Positions 11,837-25,021 of a DNA stretch of 64,000 nt are shown one piece after another. A model generated the notes under the pieces. It saw nothing but the letters and a program-made list of their open reading frames with translations. It was not told the origin of the DNA and did not search any database. Source of the stretch: Epichloe hybrida (taxonomy: Eukaryota > Ascomycota > Sordariomycetes > Hypocreales > Clavicipitaceae); NCBI GenBank assembly GCA_019022495.1, contig JAFEKR010000004.1, forward strand, positions 3,162,001 to 3,226,000. The letters run 5' to 3'. How positions within the stretch are numbered: position 1 is the stretch's first letter; each line of letters opens with the position of its first letter. Made by a program: the position numbers and the translations under genes.

Positions 11837-14800
11837 TATATTATTTACGCTAGCTAGCTCTATAGATGGCTATTACTAGTACTCCTACTACTAAGTTAAA
11901 AGGGAAAACCCTATACTAGGAAGAAAAACCCCCTTGTGTCTGTGTACAGGCCGGCGCTGGCCCTGTAACGGGTCTGCGCCGCTTAGTGTGTTTCCTATTG
12001 TAAGTATTTATTACTAGCTTATACTAGCCTTATCTTGTTAAAAAGAAAAAAGAAAGGAAAAATATATAAAATAAGCCCCTTCTAGTCCTATTCTAGTGTA
12101 ATAACACATCTATCCTAAGTCTCTCTGCTTTAGGCTAGGGTAAAGTAAATCCGGATTTATAGTGTTAATTCACTTCTTATTTACTTTCACGCTAACTCTT
12201 CTATAGCCTTACTTTTTAGCTATCTCTAGCTTACCTTTACCTTATATATTTAGTAAAGTCTAAGTACCTAGTTTTATTTAATTAGTATAGGGGGAGGGTA
12301 GTTATAGCCCTAGACTAGTATAGTCCTAGGATAAGATTGCTTATATGTTATTAGATTCGTTAATTATGTTATGCTTTGTTTTTAAGTAAGTTATCTAAAT
12401 TATCCCCCCCCCCCCCCTCTATAGGTATAAAAGAGAGCTCTCCCCCCCCTAGGGTTCTAATCTCTTTTTTCTCTTTATATTAAACTTCCTATAGGTTCTT
12501 CTTTTCTTTCTAGCTATTTAAGGCTATCCTAGGCTAGGGTTAGGTTATTTGCTAATGTTTACTATAGATTTAGAATAAATCTAGTATAATAGCACTAGAA
12601 GCTATAAGTACTCTAGTGTTACTACTTATCTAGCTCTAATCTGCCTAGGAATCCTATAAGTATAAGGACTTCCTAAGGAAGTCTATAACTAAGAAGTAAT
12701 ACGCATAGGTAATAGAAAAGGGTTTATCTATAAGTTATGTTTACCTTTATTCTAGGCCTAGTCCGCTACTAATTTACCTTAGCTTAGTATACTAAGAGAA
12801 GTCTAATGTATATCCTACAAGTCTTATTTAATTTAGGACCTTAGGCATTAGTGCTATCTTATTGTTAGTAGGTTAGCCCTGCTCTGGCTTAGTAATAAGG
12901 CTAACTTGCTAGATAGGGGTAGCTACTAACACGTATTTTAACTATTAGGTTCGGAACTATTAATACTACTAGGTAATAATTACCTCTATTCTAGCTTAGT
13001 TCTATATCTAATCTACTATATAGCTAAATATATCTAGCAACTAGAATAAGCACTAGTAGTTAGTTAAGACCTAGGCTTCTATAGCTAATAGGGGTAAGGT
13101 AAGTCTGCTCTAGCCTAGTAGTAGGTCTATTCTAGCTCTAATATTCTCCTTAATAGACTCTAGAAGGCTTCTAGGACTAGGTTAAGAAGCTTTATACTAG
13201 TAATTAGGCAAAGAAGAAATAAAGCGCCTTAGCGGCGGGCCTAGACTAGGCTAGTTCCTCTAAGAAATAGTATACTAAGCTTATCTTTTAGCTTACGCGC
13301 CTTAACACATGTATAGCGGAGATAAACTATCTCCTGCTTACTATTATCCCTATAAAGAGTTATAACTAGGTGGCTGTGGGTATAACCCCCCTTCTAGAGA
13401 AGAAATAAGGTAGTAGCTTAATTTTAGTTTAGAGTAAGGGTAGTAGTAGGCTAGTAAGACTTATAATACCTAGAGTTTATAGTTAAAATTAATCTAATAA
13501 TAGTTCCAGACTTAAATGTTCTTTATTATAATTGTAAATTATAAAATTAGTCCCTCCCCTAGCCTACCTCTATGCCTACACTATCTGTTCTATTCCCTAT
13601 GCTAGATTTATAATCAGGAGGTTTTCTATCTATTAATAAAGTTAGCCTAGGTCTAGAGGTATTCCAAGCTATCTTATAGCTAGCTCCTATGCTAATAAGT
13701 AATATTAGAGTTATCTTGTGCTAAGGAACTATTTAGCTAAATATTTTGCTTTTCGAGGTTTATTTAGGGCTAGCCTTGCCTCCTGTGCGTTAGCAGGCTA
13801 TCGCTGCTAAGGTCGCCTGTGGTTGTATTTACTGCAATTAACTAGTATATGGTATTAGTCTTCTATAGCTTGACTGTAGCTGCATAGGGGCGAAACCACC
13901 CCGGGAACCTTTCTTTGGAACAGGAACTTATTCAGGCCTATCTTTCCTGTGGGTGTAGAATTCCTAGATTTCCTTTGGGTTGCAGGAGGGTGGTCGGTCT
14001 TCAGTCGGTTCTCTGACGTGTCTACTCCAGGCTGGCCTCTTCTTATTATGCTAGTCCTCCTAACATTTCTTCTATTCCTTATCTATATTCATGTCTAGCT
14101 TATTATTAACAGGTAGGGGTCTTCTCCTATAGTATAGTACTATTATAACTAAGTTAGCTATAGCTTAGATTATCCTTGCTATCCCGCTATTAATAATTCT
14201 ATCTTTAAACCTTTGCTTTATCTTATTTAGGTAGAGGTTAAGAGGGGGGACGTAGGTCTTAACCTTTAGTTATACAATAGGTATGGCCTTAAATGCCCTT
14301 ATAATAATCTAAAGGTAGGCTAATTAATCTACTATAAAGCTTTTTACTACTTCTCTTAGCTTTCCTCCCTTCTTAGTAAGGGTGTAGTAAGTGCTTACTC
14401 TATAAGTAAGGATAAGCTAGACTACCTACGTATATAGAAGTCTAGTATCTCTAAAGCTATATCCCTAGGCTAATACTACTAGCTTAAAGAGTGTAAGTTA
14501 CTGCTAGGCTAGCTTACCCTTAAGGATATTTCTATAGGCACTCTAGTTAAGTTTTCTATTAACCTATACTCCTAGGAATTTATATAATTCTATAGGCGCT
14601 ATCTCCTTTACTCTAAGTTAGACTCTAGCCTAGGGAGGTCTATAGGACTTACTAAAGTATATAAGTTTAGTTTTAGCTAGGTTAAACTTAACTCTTACTT
14701 ACTTTACCTATTCCTTATAGATCTTTTACATAGCCTCTAGTCTCCTCTAGGTTTATACTATATTCTTGCTAAAGGCTACTATATTTATATTATCTATAAA

Positions 14801-17038
14801 TCCTATAGCTACTATGCCTAGAATAGCCTAGAGGTAAATATAAAGCTTTACTAAGTAAAGTAAGAAAAGGATTAGGGAGAGAGGTAAACCCTATAGGGTA
14901 CTAGCCTTAATTATAAATAGTCTAGAGAGTCCTTTATTAAAGCTAAGCTAGCTTATTCTATCTATAAAGAAGCTTTATATTACTACTATTAGCTATTATA
15001 GGACTCCTATCTTTATAAGCAGGTGTATTAGGTATAGGTAGCTAACTTTATTAAACGCTAAAGATATATCTATTTACGCTAGTAAGGTAATACCGCCCCT
15101 ACCCTAGGCCTCCCTAATGTATTTAATAAGGACTCTTATTATAGTTTTTATTAATCTATTTATCCTATTACTTATTTAGAGTTTAGGGAGTAGCCCCTTT
15201 ACCTTAGTAAAGGCTATAAGTTACTTTACTATTACTACTTCTATAATCTTTCCTACTATATTAAGTAGTAAGATTAGTCTTTATACGTTAGCTCTCCTTA
15301 TTTCCTTAGTAGTTTTACTAGGTTTCCTAATTACTACTACCCTTATAGTTTAGAAGTAAGCTAGGAAGTATCCTATTTCTAGGATTATATTTAGGAGCCT
15401 AGCTATAGTATCTTTAGCTAGGTCATTATAGGCTTTAATAAGGCCTACTAGGAGTTTGTTATCCCCTAGTGCCTTCTAACTAGCTATGTTTACTAGGATA
15501 TTATTAATCTCCTCTTACCTAAATTATTCTTTATCTAGTAACAGTGCGTTTTCTAGCTCTAGGAAGGAGAGGTCTAGTATATGCGAGAGGTCTGCTATTA
15601 GCTTAGGGAAAAATTTTTATACTAGTACACTAGCCTTATTATTATGTGTAGTAGCTAGGTTAGGGTTATTTTCGCTTCTTTCTAGCTTAGGGAGTCTAGG
15701 GAGCTCTAGGGGGGCCTAGCTTTAAAGCTAGGCCTATCTCTTAAGCCTCCAGACCTCTCTGTCTTTTTCCTATATATTAGCCTTTTATAATGTGTCCCTC
15801 TATGCGTTTCTTTTCTTTTCCCTTATGACGCGTTCTTAGTCCTTATCTGCCTTAGTATAGGCTTGCCAGTTTGCGTCAGTCCTCCGGCGTCTCCATTGTC
15901 TCTTGGCTTGCCTCGCTTTGCTAACTGACTGTTTGGAAGCAATTGTAGCACTGTTGGGGTTGTAGGGTCTTGTCATATGGTTCGGTTCAGAAAAGCTCCG
16001 CTTTAAAGACTATGCTATCTCGGCATATCTTGTTAGCATCTTTTACTTTAGCTAGGCCTAGTATTAGAGTAGTTCTTTAGGTGCCTTTACCCTAGGGTTA
16101 TCTTACTATTGCCTTTACTATGTTTACCTTATTAGCCTTTTTAATTTCTATTACTAGGTTCTTAAGAGAGGTGTGTTTAGTTAGGAATTCTTTAATAATA
16201 ACGCTAAGTACATAATAGTGGAGGGTTACCTCTAGCCTAAATGCTTTAGTAATCTATTTTTAGTCTTCTCTATATTAGGTAGTATTTCCTTTAAAGGTAA
16301 TAATTATGTCCTTACTAGGGAGTTTTCTAACTACTACTACTATAGTCTAGCCTATGGCTTTATTTACTACTATTACTATGTCTTCCGCGCCCCTAGACTA
16401 GAGTAATTCCTAGATAGTATTCCCTTTAATAAGTACCTCTTAGTCCTATCTACTAGGGATTTAGAGGGGGGGAGGTAAGTTATTTATTTATTTAGGGGCT
16501 AGGCTAGTGGTAATGCTTACCTAGGTTAGAGTGTTACTTCCTTTAGCTCCTTCTTTAATAGCCTCTTTAAGGGCTTATTTAAGGGCTTCTTTAGTAGTGT
16601 GAATATTACTATTATTATGGTTTATTACCTTTGCTTTAGCTTAGGCATAGTCCACTACCTATCTAGTAATAGCTTTAGTAATACGCTATACCTAAGTAAC
16701 TTTATTACTAGGGATAAGGCTTATAATTTTATTATAGTATTTCGTATTATCTAGATATTTAAATTAGTTCTAGTCTATTATAGGGTTATTCTTGCTACTC
16801 TAAATATTAAACTATCTTATTCCTATATTTAGGTAGTAGTAGCTCTGTGCTAGCCCCCTTTCTCCTAAGTTAATTACTATTAGTATATCTGCACTCTTGC
16901 TACTAGCTCTGTTATAATGCGATATTATAGGGGGGGGTAAACGGAGGCGAGGAATTTAAATATTAATGTGGTTTGTATTTTAGAGGCGATTCCGGACCTT
17001 TAGAGCGGTGCGGAAGTTTGTTTATTATTATAATGACT
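11837..17038 (-). mobile_element. Tad1-like LINE (non-LTR retrotransposon) inserted in Gypsy-2
   Basis: About 5.2 kb is flanked by perfect 14-bp target duplications (11823-11836 and 17039-17052). On the minus strand a nucleic-acid-binding first ORF is suggested by QQCYNCFQ near 15950. Reverse transcriptase lies at about 15500-14400 with GFIDNINIVAFSKN near 14790 (F-x-D-D expected) and LYKFLGVQ near 14570. A C-terminal block with GLNKFLFQRKVPG and a CxxY...HxLxxC-type zinc motif lies near 13930-13830, as in Tad1-clade proteins. Stops are numerous. The 3' end on the minus strand reads GTAAATAATATA, and the same end is found in the short insertion at 61017-61103. I did not resolve an endonuclease domain. 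The ~1.9 kb between 13700 and the 3' end has no readable domain and includes poly-C runs at 12405-12460. Confidence 0.8.
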
Positions 17039-17079
17039 TAGATATTATTATAACTTTAGCTTTTTTACCTTAGCCTTAT
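17039..17079 (-). mobile_element. Gypsy-2, fragment 2, with right LINE target duplication
   Basis: A 41-bp piece of Gypsy-2 is left between the LINE and Copia-D. It starts with the 14-bp LINE target duplication and continues with sequence matching Gypsy-1 near 6140-6175. It ends in CTTAT (17075-17079), the target duplication of Copia-D. Confidence 0.85.
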
Positions 17080-17310
17080 TGTTGCGACAACCGGGTTAAC
17101 ATCGGGTTGACCACTAGGAAAGTGGAGCACGTGCGGCAACGCCACACTATGATTAGCCGCACCCGTACGCAAGGCACACACGTGACTTGCGTCCCCCTTT
17201 TCTTACGGCTATATAACGCTATAAATAGCTTTAATTCTTAAACCTTATTATATTATTAAACCTAACCCTATGTTACACTAGTGCATACTAATCCCTTAGT
17301 GTAACTAATA
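17080..17310 (+). repeat. 5' LTR of Copia-D
   Basis: Begins TGTTGCGACAACC and ends in TA where CA is expected. The first ~110 bp are GC-rich and hardly mutated, unlike the same part of the right LTR. It contains CTATATAA and CTATAAATA near 17210-17230, a plausible TATA region for the element. Confidence 0.9.
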
Positions 17311-20300
17311 CTAATTAGTAGTTAAAAAACTATACATAAGCAAGGAATTACTTAAGAAAAGGCCTTCCTTTAGCTACCTAAGGAAGTGTACTAAAGGAAA
17401 ATAAACTCTAGATACTAAATATTAGGCTTCCTAGGGATTTAACTTTTTCTATTAGTAAGTCTTTAACTATTAATAGAAGAATTAATCCTATTATCTATTA
17501 TAAGAAAACTAATTAACTAACTAAGAGTTTATAGCTATATATAACTACTTAAACTAGAGATTAAAAACCCCTTAACTTTACTAGTTAAAAATCCCTTAGC
17601 CTTACTAGCTAAAGACTATTAATAATAGCACCCCTAAGTAATAAACAAGCTTTATCCTAGATTACTAAAGGAAAGTAGCTTACCTAATTAAGACCTAATA
17701 AAGTAAGCTTACCTCTATAACTTTAAAAACATGCCTTAGTTATTACTACTAACTAGAAGAGCTTAAGAGAACTAGATCCTTAGACTACTAAGGAATAGGA
17801 GCTTAATAACTATCTTACTTAAATAATTAATATTTATAAGAGTGGTTAATATAAAAATCTTACCCTTTAGGAAATCTTCTATAATAACCTTAATAGCTAA
17901 ATAAAAGAAACACTTAATTAAGCTTTATAACTTTTAGTACATAAATTATAAGATTACCTATGTAAAAATAGTGTTTATATTATTTAAAATTAAAGCAGTA
18001 AGATTATTAAATCATTAATTTAAGTCCTTAAAAAAGAAATAATATTATAGTAGCCTAAAAATAAAATCATAAAGCAAATTACTATAGGTAAATTTCTCTC
18101 TTTAAATAATCCTACCCTTAAAAGCCCTCTAATTATAAGCCCTTTAATTTACACTACCCTTATTTATTACCCTTTAGTATATAATCCTCCTATATACAAT
18201 CCCCTAATTAATAACCCTTATAATCCCGCTTTAAATAACCCTCTAGCTACATAACTACCTCTAAGAAAAAACACACCTTAACCCCTAACAAATCTAATAA
18301 TTCCGCTAATTATCCTAGAATAACTAATTTAATAGATAACCCTAGCTATATAAATAGTAATAATCCTATTTAAAAATTAAATTATAAGAAAAATCTTAGA
18401 ACTTACAAAGAGTTATAAGGATAATAACTATTATAGTAGGAAAATATATAACTTTCTTACGCTAAAAGTTAACTTATTCTAGAATAAATGCAATAGACTA
18501 AATCTCCTATAGGAATACATGCATAAGGCCCTTCCTATTATGCTTTTAGGTAATACTAAATAGTATTACCTTAATTATCTAGTAAATAAAGGCTTTATAT
18601 ATAAATAAATAGTTAATAATATTTATTAGTAATTTAAAATAGAAAGTAACTAATAGTTCTATCACTAAGAATAAAATAGTATAATACTTAGGAATATTAT
18701 TACTACTAACCTAGATAAAACTAAGCTAAATTATCTTAAAATTCTGCTTATAACCCTTAAATGTGTTTATAAAGGACTCTTTCCCCTATTAATAGTTAAT
18801 ATAAAACTCTATTATTAGACCCTAAGTATAATTTCTAGTGTCCTAGAATGTAAGCAAGCTAAATATAATTATTTACTTAGCTTTAAAGGACTTACTAAAG
18901 ACCTCTGTAAATTAATCTCTATTACTAAAGCTAATAAATTAGCTACTTAATTTAATTAAAGCTTTATTAATACTACTAATGCTAATAAGTTAGAAGTAAT
19001 GTTTATAGACTACTATTATAACTAACTATATAATTAATAAGGTTAAGGCAGAGGCTATAGTTACTATAACTAGGGCTATAACTATAGTAAATACTATATT
19101 TATAATAAGAATAAATACTAGTTAATAAACCATCTAGAGAAAGACTAGAAAGAGGTAAAAGAATATTAGTAAAAGAATAAGAGATACTAATCATTACTAA
19201 TAGAGAAAAAGTATTAGGTATTCCTTATAGCTTATAAAGGCTAAGTATTTAAAAAAGCTAATAACCTTACTAATAAAGCGTAGGAATTAGCTAAAACCTT
19301 TATTAAGTCTAATAATAATAAAGATAAGGATAATAATACTAAAGAGACCTTTATATTAAAGTTTAACTAGCTAAGTATTATATAATTCTTTATATTAGGA
19401 CTTTAACTAAATAATAGTAATGTTATTAATATCCTAAGAGATAAATTATTTAAATACATATACCTTAAGCATAATCCCTTTAATAATATAAAAACCTCTT
19501 ATATTTTAGAGGAATATTACTCTAAAGAAGTTTTCTAAGGGATAATACCTAATATAGGAGCTTTAGGTATTTTAATAGCTAGAATTAGATAAGTACAAGC
19601 TTTACTAAGATTAATGCTATTACTAAAGATTAAACTAACTCTAGAGAAGATAATCAAATTTAGAGCTAGAAACGTAATCACAAGAGGAGTAGTTAACATA
19701 CTAATAAAGCTAGGCAATATTCCCTTCTATGTAATTAATATATATATACCTTTCTTATTCTCTTTAAATAATATAGATAGGTTATATATTAAGGTAAATA
19801 ACCTTATAAACATATTAATCTAAGATAATAAGATAGTTCCTATTATTAGGAAATAGGGATATCTTTAGTGGACTCTAGAAGCTAAAGAAACAGTAGCTTT
19901 CTACTTATTAGAAACAGAACTCTATTAACTATATTAATAATTTAGTTATTTATTAGTTAAATAGCTTATAAAGATACTAAACTAAGCTAGATAAAATATT
20001 AAAGCTAAGGCTATTAAATAATTAACTAAGATTTGCTACTATTACTAAATAAACAAAAAGGCTCTAGGTAAATTTAAGTTTATAATTAAAGATTACTATA
20101 AGTTTAACTATAAGATTATAGTTAATATTATTTAGATTAATAAATAACCTATTCTTTATATTATTAATTTTATAACTTTGTTTTAAGTAGCCTAATTCCT
20201 TAATCTAAATAAGTAAAAGGCCTATAATATTTAGAATGCCTTACGTAAATACTAGATTAACATATACCTTAGTCCTCTAGAATAGATTATCTATAATACT

Positions 20301-23120
20301 AGAAAGAACTTTATATTAGTAAAATTTAAGTATTATATATAATTACTATTAATTCAGATTAATAAAGTCCTAGTTAAAGCCTATAATAGTATTAGAAAAG
20401 TTAAACACTATTACAAACTATTAAGGCAAGCCTATATAATTATTATAGACTTTATAGGTTAAGATCTTACACCTAAGTAATAACTTTAAATAGCTATAAA
20501 AGCTATAAATAACTTAGTAAGCCCTAATAGTCTTATTTTAATAATTCTTTTCTTTAGTATATATTTATAAATAACTAATAAATTATTACTAAGTATATTT
20601 ATTATTTAATAAGCTAAAGTAATCTATAAAGCTACTAATAAAGTCTAATAACTTCTAGTAAAGTAATAAGTTTATAATACTTTAAGAACTTAAAATAGCT
20701 TAAATACTTTACTAATACACTAACTTCTATTATAGTTAGATATACGCGTGTGAAGAGAGAAAGATAAATAGTATAGCCCTTATAACCTTCTTACTACTAA
20801 TAAAGAAACCTATACCCTTTAAATGCCCTATAGACTAATAAGATTTTAATTAATAGTTATTAAGCTATACTATTATAACTTATACTATACTAAAGAACTT
20901 TATAAGTTAATGCCTAGAGGTAAAGACTAAGCTATAGATATAGATAAGATCCTAATAATTAAAGAGATTATCCTAGAAGCTTTAGAAATAAATAAGAAAC
21001 TCCTATAGCCTAAGAGAAAGCATAGAAGACTATAAAAGAAGCTTATGGTTTAATTTAATCTTATAGGAATAGAATATATAGTAACTATATACTTAGTAAA
21101 TAAAGACTAAGAAAAGGTATTAATAAAGAAACTTATAGCTAATAGTAAGTTAAGTATAGTGTTTATTATAGTAAAGGAAGAAGCTAATTAGGATTTAGCC
21201 CTTTAGTTATAGTAAGAAGGAAAGATTATAACCCTAGGCAAGCCCTTTAAGCTATTAGATTAGATTAAGATTAATACTTTATAAGCCCGCGACATATTTA
21301 GATTCACACTATTTAATCCTACTAAGCATAGTAATAAGAGACTTTTTAAATCTTATATAGTAAGAGAAATTAAAGGTAAGGGAATAGCTATGCTATATAA
21401 AAAGTTATAACTTATAATTTAAGGGATAAATAATAAAGGGAAGGAATTTATCCTAACCTAATCCCTAATAATCTAAAGATTAAGCTAATGATTAATTATT
21501 GCGATTGCACTATTGCTTAGATCTAGAGGAATATCCTATAGATTTAAGACATTACATAAGCTTACATATAATTAAAAACATAACTTATAAGATTAATTAT
21601 TACTATATTACCTAAGTAAATAATATATTTATTCCCTAAAGGAACTATTATAAAAGTTATTAAACCTTTATATAGAATTATAAAAGCTAGAACCAACTAG
21701 TTTATAACCTACTTCCGCTATTATAAAGAGATACTTAAGATAATAACTTTATCCTACAACCTATGCTTACTAATTATAGAAAAGAATAATAATAACCTCT
21801 TTAGAGTAGTTAGTATATAAACTAATAATATACTAGGCCTTAGTAACTAGGATTTCTATAACCTTAAAGAGAAGGAACTATAGAAAGCGAATTTCTTAGC
21901 GAAGCTAAAGCAAAAGCTATTAGCTAAGAATTCCCTTATCTTTAATAGTTATATCCTTACTTAGAATGCTAATAATTTAATAGAACTATATTAGAAAGGC
22001 TAGAGCAGGAAGATTAGGTAAATTAACCTATAATTACTAACTATAAAATAAGATTATATTAAATAATAAGCACAAGAAAGTTATATTATAACTATCTATT
22101 AACCTAAAGCCCTTTATAACCTCTTAATTATAGTATAATATTAAGATCTAACTCCTAATAATATAACTTAATTAAATAAGTAACTTAACTAGTAAATCTA
22201 ACATTAAGACTAAGGCCTATATTACATCCCCCTAGACCTTAAGAACGCGAAGTTATTTATATTTATAGATAAATCCCTTGCTAATAACAAAGATCTAAGT
22301 TCCTAGATAGGATATGTGATTATTATTAGTAATAAAGAGGTAAAAGATAATATATTTACCTTAAAAGGTAATATTATTACATATAGCTTAATAAAGAGCA
22401 AGTATATAACTTATAGTGCCCTTGCTTCTAAACTATACTTAATAGTATAAGGTACTAATATAGCCTATGTAATTACTATAACTCTTAATATAATCACAGA
22501 CTAATTAAAGATTAACTATATCCCTATAATTATTTATATAGACTTTTTTTTATTATATAAGTATCTTATAAAGCTAGGTTTAATAAAGGAAAAACACCTT
22601 ATAATTAACATTATAGCACCTTAGTAATTATATAAGTAACAAGAGATCTACAAAGTATAATAAATTAACGGTAATAATAACCTTACTAACGTGATAATAA
22701 AGGCATCTCTAAATAAGAGCCTTAAGACCTTTATTAACTTAAATAAAGCTATAATTTAAGTTAAAGGCTAGGTAAAAAGACTAGAGACTAGATAAGATTA
22801 ATAAGAACCTAATCTAACTATAGCTAAGCTAATAAGAAGCCCTTATTTCATTTCCTTGTATTTACTTATGTTTATTTCAAATAATCCTAATTTTTATTAC
22901 ATTTTTTAAGCTTTTAAAGCTCCTAATTAAGCTTACTTTCTAATCCGCGGATTAAGTAATTTTTCTTTGTATTTATATTATTAACTAATAGGGCGTCTGA
23001 ATTTAATATTAGACTTACTTATCCTTATATAAGCTTATTTTATTTATATACTTACTAATTCCCTCTTTTAGTATTAAATTTATCTTACCTTACTTTCTTC
23101 CTAAAAAGAGAAGTTACTAG

Positions 23121-23351
23121 TATTATAATAACTAGGTTAACATTAGGTTAACTACTAGGAAAGTGAAGTATATGTAGTAACGCTATACTATAATTAGCTA
23201 CACCTGTACGCAAGGCACACACGTGACTCATGTCCCCCTTTTCTTGTGGCTACATAACGCTATAGATAGCTTTAATCCTTAGACCTTATTATATTATTAA
23301 ACCTAACCCTACGTTGCACTAGTGCATACCAATCCCTTAGTGTAACTAACA
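23121..23351 (+). repeat. 3' LTR of Copia-D
   Basis: Has the same length as the left LTR (231 bp) and ends GTAACTAACA. Its first 100 bp carry many transitions relative to the left LTR (TGTTGCGACAACC has become TATTATAATAACT), while the second half is nearly the same. It is followed by CTTAT. Confidence 0.9.
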
Positions 23352-24569
23352 CTTATAAATAGCTTTAAAATATAAGGAACTCTTAGCTAACTATATACTA
23401 CCTTATAGTATTATTTAAGCTATTTAGGAATATTACTATCCTTAAATATAAGGGAATTTAGTTAGGTAATTTAGCTTCTACCTTTATCTAAAGTCTTAGG
23501 AAAGATTAGAAAGATTAATTATACTTTTACTTAAGGTTTAGTAGTGTCCTAGTAGCTTCTAAGCACCTTATATCTTTATCTATTATACTAGTGTTTAGCT
23601 AAGATATAAATCTATCCTAGGTATAGGCTATATAGTTAACTATCTTATTTACTATTACGTAATATATCTATTATTACTTTATATTATTAGCTAGGTAGCT
23701 ACTAGTATATATTACCTTTATTTTATTATCCTAGAAGGTTCTTAGGTCTAGCTAAAATAGTATATTTAAATCCTATAAATATACCTATAAATTCTTATAA
23801 GTATCTCCCTTATATATAGGCACCTTATACTATATCTTAATAAAGCTTTATAAGTATATACTTACTATAAACTTACTATTAGGTAAGAAACCTAGGAATA
23901 TAGGATTTATTAGTATATTTATCTAAGAGGTAATTATAGGTTTTTTACCTAATCTAGCTAATTATAAGTCTACTTCTATTTCTTTAAGCTATGCTTTTAT
24001 TTCTAAGATCTCTTATCTTATATAAGCATTATATAGCTAGGCTTATGTAACCTTATATTACCTTTATAGCTAGTTTAGATTATTATTATTTCTAAATCTA
24101 GGGTTATTATATTAGTTAGGTAGTATTTGCTATACCTTATTATATTTTATAGTTAGAGTATTTAGGTTATTACTTAAGCACTATAGGTTTAGGGCTTTCT
24201 TACTAGGTAGTATAGGTATATTCTAAGTAAATATCCTATAGCTCCTTTATATTTAAATCTAGCTAATAGTTTATTTTCTTAAAAGGGTTTAAGAGTTTAA
24301 CTTATTATAACTATAGTAAGAGAGATATAAATAAAGTAAAGGCTAAGACTCTTAATTATAGCTAGAAAGCTACTACTGAAGGGTAGGTATATAAAGGTCT
24401 TAAACTCTAATCTCCTATATCTCTTATAAGTAGTTATTATTTAAATACCTTACTATATATATATAGCTACCTAGTAGCTACTTAGTTATCCATGCGATCT
24501 AGGGCTTATCTAAGGGCTCTATCATGTGACTATCCTATCCGCGACTCCCTGGCCTCCGTGCCCCTGATA
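23352..24569 (-). mobile_element. Gypsy-2, fragment 3 (gag and 5' end)
   Basis: Matches Gypsy-1 at about 6172-7387 over its whole length (gag and leader). It starts with the Copia-D target duplication CTTAT. It ends ...CCTCCGTGCCCCTGATA where Gypsy-1 ends ...CCTCCGTGCCCCTAACA. Both are one transition away from TGACA, so the unmutated LTR start on the minus strand was probably TGTCAGGGGC. The next base belongs to a Copia-B LTR. Confidence 0.85.
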
Positions 24570-25021
24570 TAAAGAGACTTATAATATTAGGGAATAGGAG
24601 CTTAGGTAAGGACTAATAGATTAATTTAATTAACTAATACTACAATAGCTAATTAAAGTAGCGGATTCTTATTAAGAGATTTACTTATATATACTTTCCT
24701 TTAATTTAATTTTTATTATATTTTTAAGCTCTTTAGCTATAAAGGAAAAAGAGAGATTACTAGTGTTAATTCCTTTAGATTTTTATTAGTTTAATTATAG
24801 CTAAAGACTAGACTAAATTATAAGTCTAGTGTAATACATGTAATGCAATTAGCTACATTAATTTACTACCCTCTCTTTTACCTCACATACAGATTTCGCT
24901 TACTTTCCTAGCATTTAGACTTTCCCTCTCTTGTCCCCGTTTCCTAGCTAATTATCTATCTATCATTGACTTCAATATTACGGGATTATTACCTACGCAG
25001 GCACCTTAGTGTAACCAACAG
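24570..25021 (+). repeat. Copia-B LTR, 5'-truncated
   Basis: About 450 bp match, in inverse orientation, the LTR at 61431-61904. Shared landmarks include GGGAATAGGAGCTTAGG, the AAAGGAAAAAGAGAGATTAC stretch, and the end GTGTAACCAACA. The first ~14 bp are missing because Gypsy-2 was inserted there. This makes the LTR older than Gypsy-2. Confidence 0.8.

Larger units (their letters stand above)
17080..23351 (+). mobile_element. Copia-D: complete Ty1/Copia retrotransposon, RIP-mutated
   Basis: A 6272-bp element has two 231-bp LTRs and the 5-bp target duplication CTTAT at 17075-17079 and 23352-23356. The body reads rightwards: a gag region (about 17400-19500); a protease-region block near 19640-19800 (LGNIPFYVIN followed by LFSLNNIDRLYIKVNNL, matching the usual LxLxDMDRLGxxxNNL); integrase and reverse transcriptase traces (about 19900-22200); and RNase H (22255-22790) with FIFIDKSLANNKDLSS, TYSALASKLY and INGNNNLTNVI. 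This RNase H type is the fungal Copia form. Stops and TpA are abundant and no frame is intact. A 231-bp LTR is short for the family but plausible. Confidence 0.9.

Noticed and set aside
11837..11950. Repeat shared with 61017-61103 first taken for a MITE
   Set aside because: It has no inverted ends; the 14-bp target duplications and its place at the 3' end of the LINE explain it as a truncated LINE copy.
1..25021. Centromere or mitochondrial-insert explanation for the AT-rich block
   Set aside because: Retrotransposon domains, LTR pairs and target duplications with transition-type decay account for nearly all of it.
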